Assembly (NCBI GenBank): GCA_946061495.1
Contig: CAMGSV010000110.1
Span: 1-8,194, forward strand
DNA: 8,194 nucleotides
Source of the DNA: an uncultured Spirochaetales bacterium
GTDB lineage: Bacteria > Spirochaetota > Spirochaetia > Treponematales > Treponemataceae
Direction: 5' to 3'
Position 1 is the stretch's first letter. Each line of letters opens with the position of its first letter. The notes beneath the pieces were generated by a model, which saw nothing but the letters and a program-made list of their open reading frames with translations, was not told the DNA's origin and ran no database searches. The position numbers and the translations under genes are program-made. Below, piece by piece: positions 1-5,736 of this stretch.

Positions 1-23
1 AATATTTCATTGAAACTTATACT

Positions 24-311
24 ATGCTCAATGATGATGCAGTAGCTGCAATGGAAACAGCGGTATTGGTCAGAATGAGAAAATATCGTGAGGAGCGGCA
101 GATGTCTCAGCTGGAGCTTTCCCTTGTGTCGGGTGTTTCCCAGAACATGATCACCTATATCGAGACGGGGAAACGGACTCCATCCTTGCGGACTTTCATC
201 AAGCTCTGTGCCGCTCTGGATATATCTCCTGCAAGTCTCTTTGAGGTGCAGGATGAGAAGCGTTGTGCCGCAAAGAAAATGGTGCTGGAGGCAATCCAGC
301 GCTACATGTGA
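24..311 (+). CDS. XRE-family helix-turn-helix DNA-binding protein (start uncertain, may be 5' partial)
   Basis: This is a small protein of 95 aa if it starts at the ATG at 24. It is a single HTH_3/XRE domain: residues 17-75 carry the typical pattern RKYREER-MSQ-ELS, then GVSQNMITYIETGKR-PSL, then the hydrophobic third part LCAALDISPASLF. The helix-turn-helix proper is about residues 28-49. Proteins of this kind bind operator DNA as dimers, and some act as antitoxins or phage-type repressors; no partner gene is visible here. The start is doubtful. No Shine-Dalgarno site precedes the ATG at 24, the frame has no stop back to base 3, and a TATACT lies directly at 18-23, so the gene may begin outside the window or at the ATG at 51 or 75. 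It ends 88 bases before gatC, which has its own promoter, so it is probably not part of the gat operon. The family call is secure; the role is unknown. Confidence 0.85.
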   Translation: MLNDDAVAAMETAVLVRMRKYREERQMSQLELSLVSGVSQNMITYIETGKRTPSLRTFIKLCAALDISPASLFEVQDEKRCAAKKMVLEAIQRYM

Positions 312-349
312 TGGATGCCCTCGAATCCATTCCCACCTTCACCCCTTTG

Positions 350-378
350 TTGAACAAATCCCCGAAATTCAGTAGAAT
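350..378 (+). promoter_or_regulatory. Sigma-70-type promoter of the gatCAB operon
   Basis: TTGAAC at 350-355 and TAGAAT at 373-378 are separated by 17 bases. Transcription would start near 384-386, leaving a leader of about 14 bases that holds AAGGA (388-392) six bases before the gatC ATG. It sits in the only gap before the operon. Its -10 box covers the TTG at 378, which rules that codon out as the gatC start. Confidence 0.6.
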
Positions 379-398
379 TGGAGGGACAAGGAATTGAT

Positions 399-710
399 AT
401 GAGCAGTGAGAATCGAAAGATTGACGAGGGGACCCTTGATGCCCTCCTGTACCTGTCCCGGTTGTCGCCGGAGAGCACGAACCTGGCCACCCTGCGGCAG
501 CAGGTTGACCAAATTGTCGGATATTTTGATATTCTGTCTGAATTTACCCATAACGAAAATCCCTACGACGCCTATCCTTCCACCCAGTCTGAAAGGCTTC
601 GGGAGGATGACGTGGTGAAGGGCCTGGACATTCCCGATGTGAAAAAGATTTCCGAGGAATTCCTTGACGGCTACTTCCGTGTGCCCAAGGTGCTTGGGGA
701 GGGAGCGTAG
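399..710 (+). CDS. gatC: Asp/Glu-tRNA amidotransferase subunit C
   Basis: GatC is the small subunit (103 aa here) of the GatCAB amidotransferase. It wraps around GatA and holds it to GatB while the complex turns mischarged Glu-tRNA(Gln) and/or Asp-tRNA(Asn) into the Gln or Asn form in the cytoplasm. The sequence fits the family: an N-terminal helix (LDALLYLSRLSPES), a second helix with IVGYFDILSEF, the conserved LREDDV near residue 70, and the closing FRVPKVLGEG. The length is close to the usual 95-100 aa. I chose the ATG at 399 because AAGGA lies six bases upstream; the in-frame TTG at 378 falls inside the predicted -10 box. Only two bases separate its stop codon from gatA, so the genes are co-transcribed. 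Confidence 0.93.
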   Translation: MSSENRKIDEGTLDALLYLSRLSPESTNLATLRQQVDQIVGYFDILSEFTHNENPYDAYPSTQSERLREDDVVKGLDIPDVKKISEEFLDGYFRVPKVLGEGA

Positions 711-712
711 CC

Positions 713-2248
713 ATGTCCCAGTTCAACATGCAGACCATCCAAGGGGTGCGGGATGCCCTGGCAGCCGGTGCTACCACCAGCCAGAAGCTGGTGGAGGAGA
801 CAAAGGCTGTCTTTGATGCTGATTCCCAGTCCGAGCTGCCCCTGAACGCCTTCCTTGAGATATACGACGATGCCATCCTCCGGGCTCAGGAGGCGGACCA
901 GCTCCGTGCCCAGGCAGCGGCGGAAGGGGAGGCCGCCCTGAAAAGGCTTTTGGAGGAGAAGCCCCTGCTGGGGGTTCCCTTCGCCGTGAAGGACAATATC
1001 TCCGTCAAGGGCCACCAGCTCACCTGTGCCAGCCGCATTCTGGAGGGCTATGTGGCTCCCTACAACGCCACCGTCATTCAGCGGCTGCTTGATGCCGGCG
1101 CCATTCCCGTGGGTCGCTGCAACATGGACGAATTCGCCATGGGCTCCTCCACGGAATACTCGGTCTACGGAGCCACCCGCAATCCCATCAACCGGGAGTA
1201 CGTTTCCGGCGGATCCTCCGGTGGCTCCACTGCCGCAGTGGCCGCCAACCAGGCCCTCTTCGGCTTGGGAACCGAGACTGGTGGCTCCGTGCGCCTGCCG
1301 GCCAGCTATTGCGGTGTCTACGGACTCAAGCCCACCTACGGTGTTTTGAGCCGCTGGGGCGTGGTGGCCTATGGCTCCTCCCTGGACCAGGTGGGCCTTT
1401 TGGGACACACTCCTGCCGACATCGCCCTGCCCCTGTCCGTCATGAGCGGCGTGGACTTCTACGACGATACCAGCGCCGATTTGCCGGAGTCCGATTCCCT
1501 GCGGAGCCTTGCCGCCCTGGATGAAGGCCAGCTGGCCTCCCTGAGAATTGCCGTTCCCCGCCAGTTTTTGGAGGCCAAGGGCATGGATTCCGACGTGGCC
1601 GCTGTCTTTGAGGCCACCCGGAGCTGGTTTGAGCAGAAGGGAGCCTCCATTTCTGTGGTGGATCTGCCCATTCTTGATGCCGCCATCGCCAGCTACTATG
1701 TCATCGCCCTCAGCGAGGCCGCCAGCAACCTGAGCCGCTTCGACGGAATCCGCTATGGCCGCCGCCGAGACCCCGGCCAAGGGTTCGACGAGCTCTACGT
1801 CCAGACCCGCAGCGAGGGCTTTGGCCCCGAGGTCCGCCGCCGCATCATCATCGGAAACTACGTGCTTTCCGAGCAGTTCTCCGGTGACTGCTACAAGAAG
1901 GGCATGAGCGTCCGGGCGAGAATCCAGCGGGAGGTAGCCCAGCTCTTCCAGGACTACGACCTGATGCTCTGTCCCACCTGTCCCACGGCGGCCTTCAAGC
2001 TGGGCCAGAAGGTGGACGATCCCCTGGAGATGTACCTCAGCGACCTGTTCACCACCTTCGTGAACCTGGCCCGCATTCCCTCCCTGTCTGTTCCTGCAGG
2101 AAGCACCAAGGATGGTATGCCCGTGGGAATCCAGTTTGCCGGCGCCATGTTCAGCGAGGCACGGATTTTGCAGATTGCCCAGGCCTGGGAGCATGACCAT
2201 CCCGGCTGCGGCATTCCGGTACAGGCTGATTGTGGAGGTGGAAAATGA
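713..2248 (+). CDS. gatA: Asp/Glu-tRNA amidotransferase subunit A (amidase)
   Basis: GatA (511 aa) is the glutaminase subunit of GatCAB. It frees ammonia from glutamine, and the ammonia is channelled to GatB. It belongs to the amidase-signature family and all three catalytic residues are visible: Lys93 in VPFAVKDN, the cis-Ser168 in SGGSSGGS, and the nucleophile Ser192 in TGGSVR. The spacing matches that of characterised GatA proteins (14 residues later than S. aureus numbering throughout). The frequent GTDTGGS is GTETGGS here, a mild change next to the nucleophile. The stretch CGVYGLKPTYGVLSRWGVV is also typical of GatA rather than of other amidases. A strong GGGGAGGGAG (696-705) precedes the ATG. 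The stop codon overlaps the gatB start in an ATGA, which suggests coupled translation. Length and motifs are complete. Confidence 0.96.
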   Translation: MSQFNMQTIQGVRDALAAGATTSQKLVEETKAVFDADSQSELPLNAFLEIYDDAILRAQEADQLRAQAAAEGEAALKRLLEEKPLLGVPFAVKDNISVKGHQLTCASRILEGYVAPYNATVIQRLLDAGAIPVGRCNMDEFAMGSSTEYSVYGATRNPINREYVSGGSSGGSTAAVAANQALFGLGTETGGSVRLPASYCGVYGLKPTYGVLSRWGVVAYGSSLDQVGLLGHTPADIALPLSVMSGVDFYDDTSADLPESDSLRSLAALDEGQLASLRIAVPRQFLEAKGMDSDVAAVFEATRSWFEQKGASISVVDLPILDAAIASYYVIALSEAASNLSRFDGIRYGRRRDPGQGFDELYVQTRSEGFGPEVRRRIIIGNYVLSEQFSGDCYKKGMSVRARIQREVAQLFQDYDLMLCPTCPTAAFKLGQKVDDPLEMYLSDLFTTFVNLARIPSLSVPAGSTKDGMPVGIQFAGAMFSEARILQIAQAWEHDHPGCGIPVQADCGGGK

Positions 2249-3780
2249 GTGTTGAACGATACGAGGTTGTCATTGGATGTGAGATTCACTGCCAGCTTTT
2301 GACAAGGACAAAGGCCTTCTGTGCCTGCGAAAATCGATATGGTGGCATGCCGGATACCCGTGTCTGCCCTGTCTGCCTTGGTCTGCCGGGAGCCATGCCC
2401 CGTGTCAGCAAGGGCTATGTGGAACTAGGGGCCGTGGCTGGACTTGCCCTGAACTGCAATATCGCCCGATTCACCAAATTCGACCGCAAGCACTATTTCT
2501 ATCCCGACCTGGCCAAGGGCTACCAGATTACCCAGTACGACATTCCCCTCTGTGCCGACGGCCACGTGGATCTGCCCTTCAAGCATTTGCCTAAGGAGCA
2601 GCAGCCCGGCGGGGAAAAATACCGTCCGCTGAATTTTGTGGGGGACAACTGCGACATCGACGGCCAGTACCGCCGTGTCCGGGTGGAGCGCATTCACCTG
2701 GAGGAGGACGTGGGAAAGAGCCTCCATCTGGAGGGCAGCCACAGCTACATCGACTACAATCGCTGCGGCACCCCCCTCATCGAGATTGTCACCAAGCCCG
2801 ACATTGCCTCTCCTGAGGAGGCGGCCCTGTTCATGCAGACGGTGCAGGAAATCCTGCGCTACGTGGGTGTCACCAAGGGCAACTTGGAGGAAGGCAACAT
2901 GCGCTGCGATGCCAACATCAACTTGAGGGTGTGGGAGAATGGGAAAAAATACCAGACCCCCATCTCCGAGATCAAGAACCTGAACTCCTTCCGTTCCATC
3001 CGTGACGCCTGCAATTACGAGATCAAGCGGCAGCTCCATGAATTCGAGACAAGCCGCCAGGAATTCAATCCCGGCTTCAAGAACACCATGGGCTGGGACG
3101 ATGCCAAGGGAGAGACGGTGATCCAGCGCACCAAGAATTCCTTTGTGGACTATCGCTTTGTGGTGGAGCCTGACATCAAGCCCTTCAGCGTGTCGGAGGA
3201 GTGCATCCAATCAGCCCGGAGCCGGGTAGGGGAGCTGCCTGAGCAGAAGCGCCAGCGGCTTAAGTCCCAGTTCGGCCTCAGCGACTTTGATGTGGAGACC
3301 CTCACCTCCAGCCGTGAGCTGGCCCTGTGGTTCGAGGAGGCGGCAGCCCAGTCCAAGGATCCTAAGAAGGTGGCCAACTGGATCTTGGCGGAGCTGCTGG
3401 CTGTGCTGAAGGAGCAGGAACTCACCGTCTCCCAGCTGAAGATTGGTCCCGGCCACATCGCTTCCCTGGTGGATGCTGTGCAGGAGGGAAGGATTACCAG
3501 CAAGCAGGCCAAGGAGGTCTTTGCCGAGATGCTGGAGAGTGCCGCCCTTCCTGCCGACATCATCAAGGCCAGGGGAATGGAGCAGGTTTCCGACATGGGG
3601 GCTATTGAGGCCCTGGTGGAGCAGGTTATCGCCGAGAATCCTAGGGCGGTGGAGGACTTCAAGGGCGGCAAGACCAACGTCTTGGGCTGGCTCACCGGTC
3701 AGGTGATGAAGAAGTCTGCTGGCAAGGCGAATCCCGCCTCCGCCACGGCCCTGGTGAAAGAGAAGCTTTCCGCCCTATAA
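2245..3780 (+). CDS. gatB: Asp/Glu-tRNA amidotransferase subunit B
   Basis: GatB (511 aa) is the kinase/transamidase subunit. It phosphorylates the side chain of Glu- or Asp-charged tRNA with ATP and amidates it with ammonia from GatA. The sequence shows the family signatures in order: YEVVIGCEIHCQL at the N-terminus; a four-cysteine metal-type site (C26, C28, C41, C44, in FCAC and CPVCLGLPG); RKHYFYPDL-KGYQITQYD; RIHLEEDVGKSLH (149-161); DYNRCGTPLIEIV-KPD; EEGNMRCDANI; and EIKNLNSF. The C-terminal third (about 355-511) is the YqeY-like helical tail that contacts the tRNA elbow. Some usually stricter positions differ: EEGS-RCDAN is EEGNMRCDAN, and the usual DYRYFPEPDL is DYRFVVEPDI. I took the ATG at 2245 because GGAGG (2234-2238) lies six bases before it and it overlaps the gatA stop by four bases; the in-frame TTG at 2230 has no such support. 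Confidence 0.95.
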   Translation: MSVERYEVVIGCEIHCQLLTRTKAFCACENRYGGMPDTRVCPVCLGLPGAMPRVSKGYVELGAVAGLALNCNIARFTKFDRKHYFYPDLAKGYQITQYDIPLCADGHVDLPFKHLPKEQQPGGEKYRPLNFVGDNCDIDGQYRRVRVERIHLEEDVGKSLHLEGSHSYIDYNRCGTPLIEIVTKPDIASPEEAALFMQTVQEILRYVGVTKGNLEEGNMRCDANINLRVWENGKKYQTPISEIKNLNSFRSIRDACNYEIKRQLHEFETSRQEFNPGFKNTMGWDDAKGETVIQRTKNSFVDYRFVVEPDIKPFSVSEECIQSARSRVGELPEQKRQRLKSQFGLSDFDVETLTSSRELALWFEEAAAQSKDPKKVANWILAELLAVLKEQELTVSQLKIGPGHIASLVDAVQEGRITSKQAKEVFAEMLESAALPADIIKARGMEQVSDMGAIEALVEQVIAENPRAVEDFKGGKTNVLGWLTGQVMKKSAGKANPASATALVKEKLSAL

Positions 3781-3783
3781 GCC

Positions 3784-4740
3784 ATGAAGACCACCCAATA
3801 CTGGTATTGCGCTGAATTCGAGGAGAAGTACGGTACTGTCCAGCGGGCGAGAGGCTGCTATCTCTACACCCGCAGTGGCCGCCGTGTGGTGGACATGTAT
3901 CAGGAGGCGGGCCGTGCCATCCTGGGCTGGGGAAACTCCAAGGCCACCACCGTCTTCAAGAACATCATGAGCCGGGGGCTTACTGGTACCTTCCCCACGG
4001 ACTATGGCCACCAGCTGGAGCGGGCGGTGAAGGCTCTGCTGCCGGAATACGACCAGGTGCGCTGGTTCAACAGTCTCTTTTCTGCCCAGACCGCCTTGGC
4101 CCAGTACTTTGACTTCTGGACGGAGATTCCCCTGGGGGAGCATCCCCTGCTGGATCCCACCGAGACCCTGTTTATGGAGAACCATGACCTGGCCCTGGAC
4201 AACTGGCTGCTGAAGAAGGGAGTTCCCCGGTGGCGGCCCTGGTTGGACGAGGCTTGGTTCGCCTCCCGCCAGGACATTCCCCAGCAGGTGATGGAGGTCA
4301 ACGAGAAGGCCCAGACAGCCATTGTTGTGGTGCCACCCCTTCCCTGGGTGCGGACCTACTATCTGGTGGGCTTTACGGAGCTGGAAGGTCGGTTCATCCC
4401 GCCCTCCGACGTGCTCCTGCCCCCGGTGATGGCATCCACCGCCCGTGCCATCTACGACCTGATAGCGGAGATGCCCAACCGCAGCGAGAAGGACTGGTGT
4501 CGCTTCGACTTTGTGGTGGGCAAGTATTGGGATCGCCGTGGCCCCTACCTGCTGCCCCTGCTGCCTCAGTCCCAGTACCGTGACTTCTTCCACCACTGCC
4601 TGGACTGCGGCATCTTCATCTCCCCGAATTATCGCATTCCTTCCATTATACCCTACGGAGCACAGGAGGGGGACTTCACTCAGTTGAAGCGGAACCCCTT
4701 CCCCTTCCAGCATGAGCGGATGCATGGGATGGATGGGTAG
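3784..4740 (+). CDS. Class III aminotransferase-like protein lacking the usual PLP-lysine region
   Basis: This 318-aa protein starts three bases after the gatB stop and is almost certainly the fourth gene of the operon, although its own ribosome site is weak. Residues about 18-100 resemble the N-terminal part of class III (glutamate-1-semialdehyde type) aminotransferases: GCYLYTRSGRRVVDMYQEAG, AILGWGN, then a helix and LERAVKALLPEYDQVRWFNS. The C-terminus (about 263-302) resembles the end of the same fold: FFHHCLDCGIFISPNYR, then IIPYGAQEGDFTQLKR. These enzymes usually have 430-450 residues. The middle, which normally carries the D-E-x-x PLP-contact motif and the Schiff-base lysine in a GK-lggG-type context, is short and unlike it; VVGKYWDRRG (near 240) is the nearest lysine but is not convincing. 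I infer a catalytically dead or repurposed relative, rich in Trp, Tyr and Pro. The frame is intact over its whole length, so it does not look like a decaying pseudogene. The substrate and role are unknown. Confidence 0.7.
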   Translation: MKTTQYWYCAEFEEKYGTVQRARGCYLYTRSGRRVVDMYQEAGRAILGWGNSKATTVFKNIMSRGLTGTFPTDYGHQLERAVKALLPEYDQVRWFNSLFSAQTALAQYFDFWTEIPLGEHPLLDPTETLFMENHDLALDNWLLKKGVPRWRPWLDEAWFASRQDIPQQVMEVNEKAQTAIVVVPPLPWVRTYYLVGFTELEGRFIPPSDVLLPPVMASTARAIYDLIAEMPNRSEKDWCRFDFVVGKYWDRRGPYLLPLLPQSQYRDFFHHCLDCGIFISPNYRIPSIIPYGAQEGDFTQLKRNPFPFQHERMHGMDG

Positions 4741-4807
4741 GTTCAAGGGGAGCCCCTCGAAATGGTTGTGCAGGGAGAGGTGCTTTCAGTGGGGAGCAGT
4801 CGTTCCC

Positions 4808-4836
4808 TTGAATAAGGTTTGATAATTGTGTATACT
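4808..4836 (+). promoter_or_regulatory. Sigma-70-type promoter of the four-helix membrane protein gene
   Basis: TTGAAT (4808-4813) and TATACT (4831-4836) are 17 bases apart, four and five matches of six to the two consensus boxes. The predicted start of transcription is near 4842, which gives a leader of about 54 bases. The preceding 67 bases after the aminotransferase-like gene hold no clear terminator. Confidence 0.65.
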
Positions 4837-4838
4837 GA

Positions 4839-4880
4839 TTCAGTCAGCTTCTGGTGGTTGCGATCCTGACGCTGATTGAG
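4839..4880 (+). promoter_or_regulatory. Leader hairpin at the 5' end of the membrane protein mRNA
   Basis: TTCAGTCAGC (4839-4848) can pair with GCTGATTGAG (4871-4880), giving ten pairs, two of them G-U, around a 22-base loop. The stem would begin almost at the predicted first base of the transcript and end directly before the AGAAGGAG ribosome site (4881-4888). It could protect the 5' end or affect translation; this is inference from sequence alone. Confidence 0.35.
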
Positions 4881-4895
4881 AGAAGGAGTGATGTG

Positions 4896-5354
4896 ATGTC
4901 TACAAGAAATTCCATCGGATTTGGAGTTTTTTTAGTGCAGCTTGCACTGGGGCTTTTTTTCATTGCCAGTGGCATTATGACCCTCCAGCTGGAAGGCGGT
5001 TTCATGGGGCGGTTGCAGGCTGGATTCGGTGGAAACGAGGTTGCCACTGCCGTGTACAGCATTCTGAATGGTGATGTGGCCAACATTGTCATCATTGCCG
5101 TTGGTGTCTGTGAGCTGTTGGCTGGACTCTTCCTGATTCTCCGGTTTTTTATGGGTGTCGGAAAACTGGCGGACATTGTACTGATCATCATCATGATTGT
5201 ATGGATTGTGGTGATTGTCCTGACAGACATTCTGGGGAGCGGCGGCCTGCTGAAGGGAGCATTGAGCAGCTTTGGCTCCATCATAACCTTCCTGAAGGTT
5301 TTTTCCTCCCATCTGCTGGTGCTCGGAGGCATCCTGATTGTAAAGCGTGGCTGA
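4896..5354 (+). CDS. Small four-helix membrane protein of unknown function
   Basis: The protein has 152 aa and four clear hydrophobic segments at about 8-30, 62-84, 91-112 and 128-149. Helices 2 and 3 are joined by a very short loop (MGVGK), and the larger loop between helices 1 and 2 is glycine-rich. The protein has few charged residues and ends in KRG. Helix 2 contains CELLAGLFLIL, which faintly recalls the E-x-x-G-G-hydrophobic helix of DoxX-like proteins, but I would not assign it to that family from this alone. I chose the ATG at 4896 because AGAAGGAG (4881-4888) is ideally spaced; the longer frame from the GTG at 4854 would put charged residues ahead of helix 1 and would read through the ribosome site. 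It has its own promoter. No terminator follows it, so its transcript may run on into the hairpin array and the tRNA. Function unknown. Confidence 0.8.
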   Translation: MSTRNSIGFGVFLVQLALGLFFIASGIMTLQLEGGFMGRLQAGFGGNEVATAVYSILNGDVANIVIIAVGVCELLAGLFLILRFFMGVGKLADIVLIIIMIVWIVVIVLTDILGSGGLLKGALSSFGSIITFLKVFSSHLLVLGGILIVKRG

Positions 5355-5380
5355 CGAGAGCCGCCTAAAAAAGTACATCC

Positions 5381-5451
5381 GCAGTTTTGCTTGCAAAACT
5401 GCTTTCGCTAACCTGCCATGTCAGGTTAGCCTTGGCCGTAGGCCAATGCCA
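5381..5451. repeat. Diverged hairpin unit upstream of the tandem repeat
   Basis: Three perfect inverted repeats lie in a row. The first pairs GCAGTTTTGC (5381-5390) with GCAAAACTGC (5393-5402). The second pairs GCTAACCTG (5407-5415) with CAGGTTAGC (5422-5430). The third pairs TTGGCC (5432-5437) with GGCCAA (5441-5446) around a GTA loop. The cores AGTTTTGC/GCAAAACT and TTGGCC/GGCCAA recur in the two 59-bp units that follow, so this looks like an older, altered copy with one extra hairpin inserted. Confidence 0.75.
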
Positions 5452-5569
5452 GGTCTTCCCACACTAGTTTTGCGGAGCAAAACTAGGTAGTTGGCCGAAG
5501 GCCAACGCAGGGTCTTCCCACACTAGTTTTGCGGAGCAAAACTAGGTAGTTGGCCGAAGGCCAACGCAG
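5452..5569. repeat. Two identical 59-bp tandem units, each with two hairpins, abutting a tRNA gene
   Basis: Unit 1 is 5452-5510 and unit 2 is 5511-5569; they match at all 59 positions. Each holds a ten-pair stem CTAGTTTTGC/GCAAAACTAG with a GGA loop (5464-5486 and 5523-5545) and a seven-pair stem GTTGGCC/GGCCAAC with a GAA loop (5490-5506 and 5549-5565). Each unit starts with GGTC, and the next base after unit 2 is the first base of the tRNA, which also starts GGTC. The hairpins lack U-tracts and are not terminators. The closest general category is a REP-like palindromic element. Confidence 0.85.
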
Positions 5570-5643
5570 GGTCCATTAGCTCAGTAGGATAGAGCGGCTG
5601 CCTCCTAAGCAGCAGGTCGGACGTTCGATTCGTCTATGGGCCG
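5570..5643 (+). tRNA. tRNA-Arg (anticodon CCU)
   Basis: A full cloverleaf can be drawn. The acceptor stem pairs GGTCCAT (5570-5576) with ATGGGCC (5636-5642), including one G-U pair. The D stem is GCTC/GAGC. The anticodon stem GCTGC/GCAGC carries the loop CTCCTAA (5602-5608), giving anticodon CCT, which reads AGG. The variable loop is the five bases AGGTC. The T stem GGACG/CGTCT carries the loop TTCGATT. The D loop has the A after GG that arginyl-tRNA synthetase commonly uses. The discriminator is G5643, and CCA is not encoded (the next bases are ATT). The gene sits directly against the hairpin array and is followed by a terminator seven bases on. No clear promoter of its own is visible. Confidence 0.95.
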
Positions 5644-5650
5644 ATTTTCG

Positions 5651-5685
5651 GATGGTTCTCCCGCAATGGTGAACCATCTTTTTTT
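5651..5685 (+). terminator. Intrinsic terminator after tRNA-Arg
   Basis: GATGGTTC (5651-5658) pairs perfectly with GAACCATC (5671-5678) around a 12-base loop and is followed at once by seven T (5679-5685). It separates the tRNA transcript from the lipoprotein operon. Confidence 0.85.
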
Positions 5686-5700
5686 GCAAAAAACTTTCTC

Positions 5701-5730
5701 TTGTGTGATGTGGGGAGAGTATAGTATAAT
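5701..5730 (+). promoter_or_regulatory. Sigma-70-type promoter of the lipoprotein/PilZ-like operon
   Basis: TTGTGT (5701-5706) and a perfect TATAAT (5725-5730) are 18 bases apart. The expected first transcribed base is near 5737, which is also the first base of the GTG start codon, so the mRNA should have no or almost no leader. Confidence 0.6.
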
Positions 5731-5736
5731 AGTAGG

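Noticed and set aside
311..330. ATGGAT/ATCCAT inverted repeat after the XRE gene as a terminator
   Set aside because: Only six pairs and a C-rich, not T-rich, tail. It could be chance.
378..398. Longer gatC form starting with TTG at 378
   Set aside because: The codon overlaps the predicted -10 box and lies before the ribosome site; the ATG at 399 with AAGGA six bases upstream fits the family length.
671..2200. Long minus-strand open frame opposite gatA (509 codons)
   Set aside because: It is the shadow of a GC-rich real gene with strong codon bias. The protein is a low-complexity mix rich in Gly, Ala, Leu and His with no domain, while gatA on the other strand has all its catalytic residues.
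2425..3210. Minus-strand open frame opposite gatB
   Set aside because: Shadow of gatB; no domain and no promoter.
3775..4746. Minus-strand open frame opposite the aminotransferase-like gene
   Set aside because: It is also a shadow frame, with no recognisable domain or ribosome site. The + strand frame fits the operon spacing and shows family resemblance.
4746..4757. Hairpin AGGGGAGCCCCT after the aminotransferase-like gene as a terminator
   Set aside because: The loop is only two to four bases and no T run follows. It cannot be supported as an intrinsic terminator.
5381..5402. Intrinsic terminator for the membrane protein gene
   Set aside because: The stem is perfect but is followed by GCTTTCGC with only three T, so the hairpin is better explained as part of the repeat array.
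5381..5569. CRISPR array
   Set aside because: The repeats are adjacent tandem units with internal palindromes and no unique spacers of constant size; no cas genes are visible.
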